Assembly: GCA_003567775.1 (NCBI GenBank) | Contig: PWYR01000073.1 | Location: forward strand, 1-51,638 | Direction of reading: 5' to 3' | DNA: 51,638 nt | Source of the DNA: Ignavibacteriales bacterium | GTDB lineage: Bacteria; Bacteroidota; Ignavibacteria; T3Sed10-11 | In this document: piece by piece, positions 16,924-24,236 of the stretch | How the letters are laid out: each line of letters opens with the position of its first letter | Position numbering within the stretch: the stretch's first letter is position 1 | Program-made: the position numbers and the translations under genes | The notes under the pieces: generated by a model | Told to the model about the DNA's origin: nothing | The model's input: the letters and a program-made list of their open reading frames with translations, nothing else | Database searches by the model: none

Positions 16924-17262
16924 CTACTGTAAAGCCGAAATTGCCTCGTCTATCGTATCATAATGCTTAAATACTTTAATAAGCTGTGTAATCATAAATA
17001 AACTTTTGACTTTTTTTGTCACATTGGTAATCACCATATCGCCATCGTGATTTTTAACAGACGTAAACGTCGAGATAAGAGCACCCAAACCCAAACTGTT
17101 CATCCACTTCACACCTGAAAGGTCGAGAATAATCTTGTTCGTACCTTTTTCAAGCGTTTCTTTGATTTTCTCACGAAAAACACCGGTATCCGGGTCACCC
17201 ATCATATCACCTTTAAGTGTTAGGATCACTATATCACCGCGAAGTTCTTCCTGGATTCGCAT
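16924..17262 (-). CDS. STAS-domain anti-sigma factor antagonist
   Basis: The 112-residue protein is a single STAS domain. DIVILTLKGDMMGDPDTGVFREKI forms the first half, and GTNKIILDLSGVKWMNSLGLGALISTF holds the conserved DLSGVxxMxSxGLGxL segment whose Ser is the phosphorylation site of SpoIIAA/RsbV-like proteins. In that family, binding to an anti-sigma kinase releases a sigma factor. No RsbW-like kinase is in the window, so its partner is unknown. The start at 17262 is supported by AGGAGG seven bases upstream; the track's start adds nine residues. It is transcribed with the lipoprotein gene behind it. Confidence 0.9.
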   Translation of the reverse strand: MRIQEELRGDIVILTLKGDMMGDPDTGVFREKIKETLEKGTNKIILDLSGVKWMNSLGLGALISTFTSVKNHDGDMVITNVTKKVKSLFMITQLIKVFKHYDTIDEAISALQ

Positions 17263-17315
17263 TATATTCCTCCTGAAGTGAATTTTCATTAAATGTTAGA
17301 GTAGTATAAGTGTAA

Positions 17316-17344
17316 ATAATACAACTTTTTCTGCATTTCAGCAA
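17316..17344 (-). promoter_or_regulatory. Putative promoter of the STAS gene
   Basis: On the minus strand TTGCTG, a 17-bp spacer and TATTAT lie about 45 bases before the STAS start codon. It is in the AT-rich gap between the STAS gene and tRNA-Ser. Confidence 0.45.
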
Positions 17345-17389
17345 ATATAAAAATAATATGTTCTCATTTTATCCTGATGAAAATATCCG

Positions 17390-17418
17390 TTGATTTTCAA
17401 AGTAAATCTTTATACCTT
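17390..17418 (+). promoter_or_regulatory. Putative promoter of tRNA-Ser
   Basis: TTGATT, a 17-bp spacer and TACCTT stand directly ahead of the tRNA, putting the transcript start a few bases before its 5' end. The -35 reads on as TTGATTTTC, as it does at the csp promoter. Confidence 0.45.
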
Positions 17419-17430
17419 GTTATTATAAAC

Positions 17431-17515
17431 GGAAAGGTGCAGGAGTGGTTGAACTGGCGCGCCTGGAGAGCGCGTGTACCTCCGGGTACCGTGGGTTCGA
17501 ATCCCACCCTTTCCG
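17431..17515 (+). tRNA. tRNA-Ser (anticodon GGA)
   Basis: The acceptor stem GGAAAGG pairs with CCTTTCC. The anticodon arm is CGCGC-CTGGAGA-GCGCG, giving GGA (reads UCC and UCU). The long variable arm (GTACCTCCGGGTAC) is of class II type and the T arm is GTGGGTTCGAATCCCAC. CCA is not encoded. The total length of 85 bases is normal for tRNA-Ser. Confidence 0.96.
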
Positions 17516-17548
17516 CAAGCTAAATAATCGGAAAATGAGGCATCAACA

Positions 17549-18838
17549 ATGAAAAGAGCTCTGCTTTCAGGTATTTTTATAGCAATAATTTCGGCGCAGG
17601 TTGCGTATTCAACCGAGCGTTCAAAAGTGCACGTGATGAAAATCGACGGCTCAATTAATCCCGCTGTCGCATCAATGATATCCTCAAGTATTGAAACTGC
17701 CAGAGATGAACGATCGGAACTTTTAATTATACAAATTAACACGCCGGGAGGATTATTGGCTTCCACGCGGGCAATTGTGAGCGACATTCTTGAAAGCGAG
17801 ATCCCTGTTGCAGTTTATGTTTCTCCGAGCGGGTCGTCGTCAACATCAGCAGGTGTTTTTATTACGCTTGCCGGACATATAGCAGCAATGTCACCCGGAA
17901 CAAACATGGGTGCGGCGCATCCCGTCGGGATGGGCGGTGATGCAGACACGGTGATGATCGAAAAGGCCCTATCCGATGCTGCCGCTTTTATACGAACCAT
18001 TGCGGAACATCGAGACAGAAATGTCGAGTGGGCGGAAAAAGCAGTACGGCAATCACTTTCGGTCACGGAATCGGAAGCGCTCCGGGATAACATTATAGAC
18101 CTGATTGCAAATGACATAGACGATCTCCTCACAACGATAGATGGCTGGGAAATTGAAACCAAGCGCGAGACACGAGTTCTTTCGACGGAAAATGCTGAGA
18201 TAATCATACTTGAAATGAACTGGCAGCAACGCTTCCTTAATCTAATCAGCGACCCGAATATCGTATATATATTGATGATGGTCGGATTTGCCGGTATAAT
18301 GTTTGAGATATATAATCCCGGCGCAATATTTCCCGGTGTAATCGGTGTCATCTCCCTTATACTTGCATTCTATTCATTGCACACGCTGCCGGTTAATTAT
18401 GCCGGCATCGCGCTCATTGCTTTTGCTATAATCTTATTCCTGCTGGAGATTAAGGTGCCAAGTTACGGCATACTTACTATCGGAGGAATCGTATCTTTAC
18501 TTCTCGGGTCGATAATGCTCGTCGATCCGGATTCTGCACTTGAGTACGCACGAATATCCTGGACAGTCATTATTCCGGTCACGTTTTTTATAACCGCCTT
18601 TTTCCTCTTCGCGATAAGTCTTGGAATACGCGCTCAACTACGGAAACCCGCAACCGGCAATGAGGGAATTATCGGATCATACGGCGAAGCACTTGAGGTG
18701 CTCGATCCCACCGGGGAAATCAGAGTTTGGGGCGAACGCTGGATTGCTGAATCTTTTAGCGGAATAATTAAAAAAGGAGAACGGGTGAAAGTTGTGGGAG
18801 TTGATAATATGAAACTGAAGGTTGAAAAAACCGAATAA
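17549..18838 (+). CDS. NfeD-family membrane serine protease (ClpP-like plus NfeD)
   Basis: The 429-residue long-form NfeD protein has an N-terminal signal/anchor. A ClpP-class protease domain (about 28-205) shows [15 protein letters not shown], the serine region [11 protein letters not shown] and [12 protein letters not shown], where the Lys would complete the Ser-Lys dyad known from the archaeal 1510-N protease. Four to five membrane helices follow (about 230-365) and then the C-terminal OB-fold NfeD domain ([26 protein letters not shown]). These proteases cleave the C-terminal region of the stomatin-like partner, whose gene follows 17 bases later. Membrane-quality or microdomain roles are likely. 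Confidence 0.93.
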   Translation: MKRALLSGIFIAIISAQVAYSTERSKVHVMKIDGSINPAVASMISSSIETARDERSELLIIQINTPGGLLASTRAIVSDILESEIPVAVYVSPSGSSSTSAGVFITLAGHIAAMSPGTNMGAAHPVGMGGDADTVMIEKALSDAAAFIRTIAEHRDRNVEWAEKAVRQSLSVTESEALRDNIIDLIANDIDDLLTTIDGWEIETKRETRVLSTENAEIIILEMNWQQRFLNLISDPNIVYILMMVGFAGIMFEIYNPGAIFPGVIGVISLILAFYSLHTLPVNYAGIALIAFAIILFLLEIKVPSYGILTIGGIVSLLLGSIMLVDPDSALEYARISWTVIIPVTFFITAFFLFAISLGIRAQLRKPATGNEGIIGSYGEALEVLDPTGEIRVWGERWIAESFSGIIKKGERVKVVGVDNMKLKVEKTE

Positions 18839-18855
18839 TTCGAAAGGAGATTTAC

Positions 18856-19650
18856 ATGGAGATTCTTCCGACTATCATGGGTATCGGCGTTGCGTTTGCC
18901 GTTATCTTATTAGCAAATGCGATACGTATTCTTCGAGAATACGAACGGGGTGTTATCTTTCGACTTGGCCGTCTCATTCAGGTCAAGGGTCCCGGTCTTA
19001 TCCTCTTAATCCCCATAATCGATAAGATGGTCCGCGTCAGCTTACGAACAATCGTCATGGATGTTCCGACACAGGATATCATCACGCGGGATAACGTATC
19101 GGTCAAAGTAAATGCAGTTTTATATTTCCGGGTTATTCAGCCCGATAAAGCGGTGGTCTCGGTTGAAAACTATCTAATGGCTACCTCACAACTGTCTCAA
19201 ACCACGTTACGAAGCATACTCGGTCAATCCGAGCTTGATGAATTGCTTGCCGAGCGCGACAAAATAAATCGCGCTCTTCAACAAATCATCGACCATCAAA
19301 CCGAACCATGGGGTATAAAAGTAACTGCCGTCGAAGTTAAGCATGTGGACCTCCCGGTTGAAATGCAGCGCGCAATGGCGCGTCAGGCAGAGGCGGAGCG
19401 TGAACGACGGTCGAAAATCATTCGAGCCGAAGGTGAGTATCAAGCAGCTCAGCGTTTATATGATGCGGCAAAAATTATTAGTGTATATCCGGTCGCATTT
19501 CAATTACGCTATCTGCAGACTCTCGGTGATATAGCAAGTGAGAATAATTCGACCACACTGTTCCCTATCCCCATCGATCTGTTCAAACCGTTTATCGAGT
19601 CATACGAAAAAAAGGGTTCTTCGTCTTCAACACGTAGCCGAAAGAAATAA
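18856..19650 (+). CDS. Slipin/stomatin-family (SPFH/Band 7) protein
   Basis: The 264-residue protein has one N-terminal membrane anchor and a complete SPFH domain. Visible marks are [69 protein letters not shown] and [16 protein letters not shown], then a coiled coil ([26 protein letters not shown]). Slipins oligomerise into membrane microdomains. The adjoining nfeD gene is the standard partner of this family. An AAAGGAGA ribosome site precedes the ATG. A bidirectional-looking terminator follows. Confidence 0.95.
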   Translation: MEILPTIMGIGVAFAVILLANAIRILREYERGVIFRLGRLIQVKGPGLILLIPIIDKMVRVSLRTIVMDVPTQDIITRDNVSVKVNAVLYFRVIQPDKAVVSVENYLMATSQLSQTTLRSILGQSELDELLAERDKINRALQQIIDHQTEPWGIKVTAVEVKHVDLPVEMQRAMARQAEAERERRSKIIRAEGEYQAAQRLYDAAKIISVYPVAFQLRYLQTLGDIASENNSTTLFPIPIDLFKPFIESYEKKGSSSSTRSRKK

Positions 19651-19717
19651 TCGCAACATCGTAATGTTCATACTACCCCTGTTTCTCGTCTCAAATCGCG
19701 CATATCGACGGTATACA

Positions 19718-19746
19718 GGGGATTTTTATATTTTTTAAAAATCCCC
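19718..19746 (+). terminator. Terminator after nfeD-slipin
   Basis: GGGGATTTTT and AAAAATCCCC form a 10-bp stem with an ATATTTTTT loop, about 70 bases past the slipin stop. It abuts the csp promoter and separates the two transcripts. Confidence 0.75.
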
Positions 19747-19775
19747 TTGATTTTCGGCAAATCGAATTGTATATT
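19747..19775 (+). promoter_or_regulatory. Putative promoter of the cold-shock gene
   Basis: TTGATT, exactly 17 bp and TATATT give a good sigma-70 promoter. The transcript would start near 19782 and carry a leader of about 70 bases before the csp ATG. Such leaders often fold and control cold-shock translation. Confidence 0.6.
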
Positions 19776-19851
19776 CGCCTGTAAACTCACAACCCCCTAT
19801 ACCCGTAACCGGGAGGGTATTTCTGTAAATATTTATGAGGTACATTGTATT

Positions 19852-20067
19852 ATGGAGCGTGGTACTGTAAAATGGTTCAACAATGCCAAGGGATACGGTT
19901 TCATAAAGAAATCGTCGGGGGAAGATGTTTTCGTCCATTATAAAACGATTAATGGAGAAGGGTATCGAACCCTGCATGAAGGCGAAACGGTAGAGTTTGA
20001 TTTTGAGGAAGGACCAAAAGGGCTTCACGCAACAAATGTTGTCAAGGTCACACAAGCAGCAAGTTGA
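19852..20067 (+). CDS. Cold-shock domain protein
   Basis: The 71-residue protein is one cold-shock OB fold: [17 protein letters not shown] with RNP1, [10 protein letters not shown] with RNP2, and [20 protein letters not shown]. The track ORF starts 35 codons upstream; the ATG at 19852 matches the family start. CspA-like proteins bind single-stranded RNA and DNA and melt RNA structure. A strong terminator follows and a leader of about 70 bases precedes it. A ribosome site is weak (GAGG, 12 bases away), consistent with control in the leader, but that is inference. Confidence 0.95.
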   Translation: MERGTVKWFNNAKGYGFIKKSSGEDVFVHYKTINGEGYRTLHEGETVEFDFEEGPKGLHATNVVKVTQAAS

Positions 20068-20081
20068 ACCATTCGTCACAG

Positions 20082-20111
20082 AAAAGCCCTCAGTGTATGG
20101 TGAGGGCTTTT
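20082..20111. terminator. Bidirectional terminator between csp and the B12-binding gene
   Basis: AAAAGCCCTCA and TGAGGGCTTTT form a strong stem followed by eight T residues on the plus strand and by TTTTCTGT on the minus strand. It ends both the plus csp transcript and the minus B12-domain transcript. Confidence 0.92.
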
Positions 20112-20113
20112 TT

Positions 20114-20518
20114 TTAATTTCTGTGTTGTTGCACCCAATTTTTTACATAATCTACAATGATAAGCGTCGAAGCGCCAGGTGTAAATATCTCACCCACCCC
20201 CACCTCTTTAAGTCTCTTCACATCCTTATCCGGTATAATTCCACCACCAAATAATAAAACATCGTTCATATTATTTTTTTTCATCAACTCTAACACTTTT
20301 GTAAACACCGTCATATGGGCGCCGCTCAGTATGCTGAGGCCGATCGCATCGACATCCTCCTGCAATGCAGCTTCGACAATCATTTCCGGTGTTTTACGGA
20401 TACCGGTGTAAATCACTTCCATACCTGCATCTCGCAATGCTGCGGCGACTACTTTTGCACCGCGATCGTGTCCGTCAAGACCCGCTTTTCCAACAAGCAC
20501 CCGTATTTTTCTATCCAT
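20114..20518 (-). CDS. Stand-alone cobalamin-binding domain protein (methylmalonyl-CoA mutase small-subunit type)
   Basis: The 134-residue protein is one B12-binding Rossmann-like domain. [29 protein letters not shown] holds the DxHxxG motif whose His replaces the lower ligand of cobalt. LSILSGAHM and [11 protein letters not shown] complete the nucleotide-loop pocket. The same domain forms the C-terminus or separate small subunit of methylmalonyl-CoA and related acyl-CoA mutases. The catalytic large subunit is not in the window. It is the last gene behind maf. Mutase partner or B12-dependent regulator cannot be separated here. Confidence 0.92.
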   Translation of the reverse strand: MDRKIRVLVGKAGLDGHDRGAKVVAAALRDAGMEVIYTGIRKTPEMIVEAALQEDVDAIGLSILSGAHMTVFTKVLELMKKNNMNDVLLFGGGIIPDKDVKRLKEVGVGEIFTPGASTLIIVDYVKNWVQQHRN

Positions 20519-20542
20519 AAGATTTTATCCCGTTCTAAGTTT

Positions 20543-21130
20543 CTATTGAATATTTTTTATACATCGTTTCAGATCCTGATAAACCTTAGCGAGCGGCAAT
20601 CCAACCACGTTATAATAACATCCTTCTATTCTGTTTACAAACACAGCGCCGAAATCGTCTTGTATGCCATAAGATCCGGCTTTATCCAATGGAGAACCGG
20701 ATACAACATACACATCGATTTCTTCCGGGTCGAGGTCGCGAAACCAAACCCGCGTCATTTCATAATCGGTTATTTCCCGATCCGATGGTCGATCAAAAAT
20801 TGTATATCCTGTGATTACCTCGTGCATCCGCCCGCTCAAAATTTTAAGCATATCGGCTGCCTGACCTGCATTTTTTGGTTTCCCCAATATTTGCTTATCA
20901 AGCAATACTATAGTATCTGCCGCTAATATAATTGCATTATCCATCGATACTGCCACGACATTTGCCTTTTTAGAAGACATCTCCATAGCAAATGTAACAG
21001 GTTCACGCCCATTGTATTGCTCATCGACATCGGCGGTTTTTAATTGAAACGGCAATCCTACCTGCCGTAAGAGATGTGCTCGTCGAGGCGATGTCGACGC
21101 AAGTATGAGAGTTTTCGGCAAATGCACCAT
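20543..21130 (-). CDS. maf: Maf-family nucleoside triphosphate pyrophosphatase
   Basis: The 195-residue protein starts with LILASTSPRRAHLLRQVGL, the conserved SxSPRRxxLL motif, then AADTIVLLDKQILGKPKNAGQAADML and LSGRMHEVITGYTI, and ends with SYGIQDDFGAVFVNRIEGCYYNVVGLPL. Maf proteins hydrolyse dTTP, UTP or modified pyrimidine nucleotides and can delay septation. The subtype was not settled. It lies 24 bases upstream of the B12-domain gene on the same strand and follows a terminator. Confidence 0.95.
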   Translation of the reverse strand: MVHLPKTLILASTSPRRAHLLRQVGLPFQLKTADVDEQYNGREPVTFAMEMSSKKANVVAVSMDNAIILAADTIVLLDKQILGKPKNAGQAADMLKILSGRMHEVITGYTIFDRPSDREITDYEMTRVWFRDLDPEEIDVYVVSGSPLDKAGSYGIQDDFGAVFVNRIEGCYYNVVGLPLAKVYQDLKRCIKNIQ

Positions 21131-21148
21131 ATACTACATATCATAAAA

Positions 21149-21180
21149 AAAGCGATACACAGACATCCGGGTATCGCTTT
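21149..21180 (-). terminator. Terminator after the FnIII-like gene
   Basis: On the minus strand AAAGCGATAC and GTATCGCTTT form a 10-bp stem around CCGGATGTCTGT, followed by TTTTTT. It separates the fibronectin-like gene from maf. Confidence 0.88.
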
Positions 21181-21215
21181 ATGGTATAAAAAATATATCT
21201 ATACTATCATAGAAA

Positions 21216-21623
21216 TTAACGAAACATAGATTTAATACTTCCCCAGGTCCGTCGAACACTGCTGATCTTACCGAGAGGAACGGAATCGGAATAGTACACA
21301 CTTCCATTTTCTTCAACGATCGCAATCCGATAAAACACAACCGCATTTTCCTGTTTGTATACTGTTCTGTCGATGAACTCGTAGTGTCGAGATTCCTCCA
21401 CAGCTATAGGCCGATCGTTAATTCGCGTGTAGTTTTCCTGATCTATCGCTCTTCGTTCAACATTAAAATGCTGTACACCGGTTTGCTCAATCATTTCCCA
21501 CGAAATTCTGATATCCCTTCCTTCGGTGGAAATCGATAAATTAGTTAATCGTGAACCCGCGATCGTGACTATAATAATAAGTAATGTGGTTAATAATACT
21601 GTAATGGGTCTCATTAATTTCAC
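21216..21623 (-). CDS. Exported or anchored fibronectin type III-like protein, unknown function
   Basis: The 135-residue protein has an N-terminal hydrophobic signal or anchor (ITVLLTTLLIIIVTIAGS). One beta-sandwich-like domain follows with the fibronectin-III pattern DIRISWEM, FNVERRAIDQENYTRI, YEFIDRTV and VFYRIAIVEENGSVYYSDSV, the last being the classic YRI-x-G-YS-end of the fold. Such domains serve as spacers or in cell-surface assembly; no catalytic motif exists. It is short and transcribed alone, with its own promoter and terminator. Family assignment is by pattern only. Confidence 0.75.
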   Translation of the reverse strand: MKLMRPITVLLTTLLIIIVTIAGSRLTNLSISTEGRDIRISWEMIEQTGVQHFNVERRAIDQENYTRINDRPIAVEESRHYEFIDRTVYKQENAVVFYRIAIVEENGSVYYSDSVPLGKISSVRRTWGSIKSMFR

Positions 21624-21677
21624 AATATCTGATACATAATCGGTAGTGACTACAATCTTGCCATTTATAGTCCTTTA

Positions 21678-21706
21678 AATATAGACACATATTTTATAAA
21701 AATCAA
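21678..21706 (-). promoter_or_regulatory. Promoter of the FnIII-like gene
   Basis: On the minus strand TTGATT, 17 bp and TATATT stand about 50 bases before the ATG at 21623. The -35 again runs on as TTGATTTT. A terminator of the TPR gene lies just upstream. Confidence 0.6.
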
Positions 21707-21737
21707 CAACCGGACCGGTTCGAGAGATAATATAAAA

Positions 21738-21766
21738 ACCCCATCTTCTATTTCTGAAAATGGGGT
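21738..21766 (-). terminator. Terminator after the TPR gene
   Basis: On the minus strand ACCCCAT and ATGGGGT pair around TTTCAGAAATAGAAG, followed by TTTTTATATT. It closes the tRNA-Lys/tRNA-Leu/TPR transcript if that is one unit. Confidence 0.85.
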
Positions 21767-21806
21767 CTAATTTATAACAACGTAAAAACATAGCCGAAAA
21801 TAAGAA

Positions 21807-22790
21807 TTATCTTCTCAATTCTTCCAGCTCATATTCGGCATTTCGCCTATATCTTGGATCTTTGGCTGCTTCCTCAAAAGCCCTGATTGCCTCCCGTGTT
21901 CTGCCCTGATTACGAAGAGCTACGCCGAGTTCGAAATACTCGCCGCCTTTCTGTCCTCTCTGCTTATATTCAATAGCGCTTCGAGCATGTTCTTCGGCTC
22001 GTTGATATTCACCGAGCCGGTTAAGGGAAAGCGCAAGTAACAGATGCGCCTGGCTGTGCCGGGGGCTCACTTCGATAGCATTTTCTAAAAGTGAAACTGC
22101 ATCACGAGCTCTACCGCGGTTAATTGCTTCGTTGCCCTGGGCGGTATAGGCTGACGCCAGCCCGACACGCGCCTGCTGCATATTCGGTTCAAGCTCAAGG
22201 GCTTTTTGATATACTTCGATGGCATTATCATATTGCTGTAAACTTACATACGTTCCTCCCAATCCTGCATAAGCCACGGCATAGTCGGGATCGAGTTCAA
22301 TCGCGCTCTGAAAAGCTCCAACAGCTTCCGTTTCCTGATTATCACGTCGTAAAGCAATCGCAAGACGGTTATAATACCGTGGATCAGGACTTACCTCAAT
22401 CGCATTTCTATATTGGGTAATCGCACCGGAATAGTTTCCAGCACCAAATAATTGCTCACCCTGCCCCATATATGCACCGGCTAACCCGATATGCACTCTT
22501 TCCATATCAGCTCCGTGGTCAAGCGCATAATTAAATGCCCGGATAGAGTCCTCGAAACGCTGCATACGTAAAAGTGCAATCGCTTTTTGAAAGTAATAGC
22601 GATGATCTCGGACAATCTCCAGCGCTTCGTTGTATTTACTTACCGCTTCTGCTAAATTACCGGCACGTAAAAACGAATTCCCTTCATTGAAGAGTAGATC
22701 TGCCTGTACTTGTGGGTCGTCGTGTTCCTGTGCAAATCCTATTATGCTTATAGACAGCAAGAGCACCAGCAGTGTTGCTATTCTCTTCAT
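21807..22790 (-). CDS. Secreted TPR-repeat protein
   Basis: The protein of 327 residues has a signal peptide (RIATLLVLLLSISIIGFAQ) with predicted cleavage after AQ. About eight tetratricopeptide repeats follow, for example ADLLFNEGNSFLRAGNLAEAVSKYNEALE, EPNMQQARVGLASAYTAQGNEAI and KQRGQKGGEYFELGVALRNQGRTREAIRAFEEA. TPR solenoids bind partner proteins; the location is periplasmic or outer-membrane. The ATG at 22790 is chosen because GGAGG lies nine bases upstream; the track's GTG lies three codons earlier and its ribosome site overlaps. No partner can be named. It lies behind tRNA-Leu, with no promoter seen between. Confidence 0.88.
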   Translation of the reverse strand: MKRIATLLVLLLSISIIGFAQEHDDPQVQADLLFNEGNSFLRAGNLAEAVSKYNEALEIVRDHRYYFQKAIALLRMQRFEDSIRAFNYALDHGADMERVHIGLAGAYMGQGEQLFGAGNYSGAITQYRNAIEVSPDPRYYNRLAIALRRDNQETEAVGAFQSAIELDPDYAVAYAGLGGTYVSLQQYDNAIEVYQKALELEPNMQQARVGLASAYTAQGNEAINRGRARDAVSLLENAIEVSPRHSQAHLLLALSLNRLGEYQRAEEHARSAIEYKQRGQKGGEYFELGVALRNQGRTREAIRAFEEAAKDPRYRRNAEYELEELRR

Positions 22791-22833
22791 TGGTATCACC
22801 CTCCATTTTATTGTTTTTGAGTATATTTAATTT

Positions 22834-22920
22834 TGGTGCGGAAGGGGGGACTTGAACCCCCATGCCCTTTCGAGCGCCACCCCCTCAAGATGGTGTGTCT
22901 ACCAATTCCACCACTTCCGC
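22834..22920 (-). tRNA. tRNA-Leu (anticodon GAG), CCA encoded
   Basis: The acceptor stem GCGGAAG pairs with CTTCCGC. The anticodon arm CCATC-TTGAGGG-GGTGG gives GAG (reads CUC and CUU). The class II variable arm and the T arm GGGGGTTCAAGTCCCCC are complete. The discriminator A and CCA are encoded. It lies 13 bases downstream of tRNA-Lys on the same strand. Confidence 0.95.
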
Positions 22921-22933
22921 AGGGATTACGTAG

Positions 22934-23006
22934 TGAGGCTGGATGGACTCGAACCATCGACCACCTGCTTAAAAGGCAGATGCTCTACCGACTGAGCTAC
23001 AGCCTC
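22934..23006 (-). tRNA. tRNA-Lys (anticodon UUU)
   Basis: GAGGCTG pairs with CAGCCTC. The D arm is GCTCAGTCGGTAGAGC, the anticodon arm TCTGC-CTTTTAA-GCAGG gives TTT, and the T arm is GATGGTTCGAGTCCATC. The length is 73 bases and CCA is not encoded (ACTA). A good promoter lies just upstream. Confidence 0.96.
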
Positions 23007-23033
23007 ATTGTAGCGATAGAACATTAATCTTAC

Positions 23034-23062
23034 AAGATAAAAAACATCTGCCGGATTGTCAA
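23034..23062 (-). promoter_or_regulatory. Promoter of the tRNA-Lys/tRNA-Leu unit
   Basis: On the minus strand TTGACA, exactly 17 bp and TATCTT are present. Initiation near 23027 would leave a leader of about 20 bases before tRNA-Lys. This is the best consensus promoter in the window. Confidence 0.75.
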
Positions 23063-23064
23063 CT

Positions 23065-23337
23065 TTATGCTGTTGTATCGCTTTTACTCTTCATTTCTAC
23101 TCTTTGCCTGTATAGCAAAGCTACCGGAATAATTACACAGTATCCGATAACCAGCAATATGGGTGCAATTACTATCGGCATAGCTCCGTCGACCGATCCT
23201 TCTAACATAAACAAATAACCGATTATAATTATTCCTACACCAACAAGTAAAAGTATATAATTAACTTTTGTTAACGGGAGCGTTCGATCTCCCATCCGTC
23301 TACGTCTTGAGCTTTTCTTTTTAACGGGTCGCGCCAT
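23065..23337 (-). CDS. DUF3098-like small membrane protein
   Basis: The 90-residue protein has a basic N-terminus (MARPVKKKSSRRRRMG). Two membrane helices follow, VNYILLLVGVGIIIIGYLFML and APILLVIGYCVIIPVALLY, joined by a short loop. The layout and NYILLLVGxGIIIIGY match DUF3098 proteins of the Bacteroidetes/Chlorobi group, whose role is unknown. The gene follows the lol unit but is separated from it by a terminator and a large hairpin. The tRNA-Lys promoter begins at its end. Confidence 0.8.
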   Translation of the reverse strand: MARPVKKKSSRRRRMGDRTLPLTKVNYILLLVGVGIIIIGYLFMLEGSVDGAMPIVIAPILLVIGYCVIIPVALLYRQRVEMKSKSDTTA

Positions 23338-23382
23338 TGAATTGTTTCACCTTGTCAAATTTTATTACCCCTTAACAATAAA

Positions 23383-23412
23383 AAGCCCAGCGTTGGGGGG
23401 GACGCCAGGCTT
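23383..23412 (-). terminator. Terminator of the lol operon
   Basis: On the minus strand AAGCCTGGCGT and ACGCTGGGCTT pair as 11 bp, including two G-U wobbles, around CCCCCCCA and are followed by TTTATT. On the plus strand the wobbles become C-A mismatches, so the structure belongs to the minus RNA. It overlaps the next hairpin by two bases. Confidence 0.82.
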
Positions 23413-23459
23413 GACCTTGGTATTACAACAGTCAGGGGAGAAACTGTCGTAATGGTCAA
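23411..23459 (-). other. Large RNA hairpin between lolD and the terminator
   Basis: Minus-strand TTGACC-ATTACGACAGT pairs with ACTGTTGTAAT-GGTCAA around a 10-base loop. There is one five-base bulge (ACCAA) and one G-U pair. It lies 54 bases past the lolD stop and runs straight into the terminator hairpin. It could be a stabilising 3' structure, a protein-binding site or a small RNA. Confidence 0.7.
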
Positions 23460-23513
23460 CTATAAATATATGTTTTTTCGAGAGAATGTCAATACATGGA
23501 GAAAAATATTTTA

Positions 23514-24215
23514 TTAATTTTTATCGTCGGAATTAGCGATTTTTCCATCAAGAAGGCGAATAATGCGATCCGCTTTTTTTGCTAATTCCAAATTATGTGT
23601 TACTATAAATAATGTAATCCCTATTTCGCCATTCAATTTCCAGAGTAAATTGTGTAATTGCTCTCCCCCGCTTCGATCAAGATTACCCGATGGTTCATCG
23701 GCAAATAAGATTTTCGGGTCATTAAGTAATGCTCTTGCAACCGCTACACGTTGCTGTTCACCACCGGATAACTCAGATGGAAAATGAGACATTCGCTCCG
23801 ACAGAGCCACCATATCGAGCAATTCCTTCGCTTTTTGCTCACTTTTTGAAAACGATTGTTTGTTAATCAAACCGGGAAGCAGAACATTTTCAAGCGCCGT
23901 AAATTCAGGCAAAAGGTGATGAAACTGGAAAACAAATCCAATTTCCCTGCTACGAAAACGAGCTAAGCGTTCATCGGAGAATGAAAAAATATTTTCTTCA
24001 CCATAGTATACTTCACCTTCATCCGGTCTGTCAAGCCCTCCCAGTATGTGAAGTAAAGTACTTTTTCCCGCACCGGAGGGACCGATAATAGCAATTGTTT
24101 CACTTTTTATTATATCGATAGATATACCTTTTAATACTTCGAGTGCGTCCCGCTTCGCCATTGCATAGCGTTTTTTTATATCGTGTGCCTGTAAAATATA
24201 TTCATTTTTTTTCAT
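23514..24215 (-). CDS. lolD: Lipoprotein-releasing ABC transporter ATPase LolD-like
   Basis: The 233-residue ABC ATPase carries Walker A GPSGAGKSTLLH, Q-loop FVFQFHHLLPEFT, signature LSGGEQQRVAVARAL, Walker B ILFADEPSGNLD and H-loop FIVTHN. The FQFHHLLPEF and LLPG stretches are typical of the LolD/MacB group. It powers release of lipoproteins from the inner membrane. The ATG at 24215 is supported by AAGGA six bases upstream; the track start adds six residues. The two permease genes precede it directly on the same strand, which makes LolD more likely than another MacB-like ATPase. Confidence 0.93.
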   Translation of the reverse strand: MKKNEYILQAHDIKKRYAMAKRDALEVLKGISIDIIKSETIAIIGPSGAGKSTLLHILGGLDRPDEGEVYYGEENIFSFSDERLARFRSREIGFVFQFHHLLPEFTALENVLLPGLINKQSFSKSEQKAKELLDMVALSERMSHFPSELSGGEQQRVAVARALLNDPKILFADEPSGNLDRSGGEQLHNLLWKLNGEIGITLFIVTHNLELAKKADRIIRLLDGKIANSDDKN

Positions 24216-24236
24216 TACAATCCTTTGATACATTCA

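Noticed and set aside
20315-20926. Plus-strand ORF of 203 aa
   Set aside because: It crosses the antisense of the B12 gene and maf and has no family pattern.
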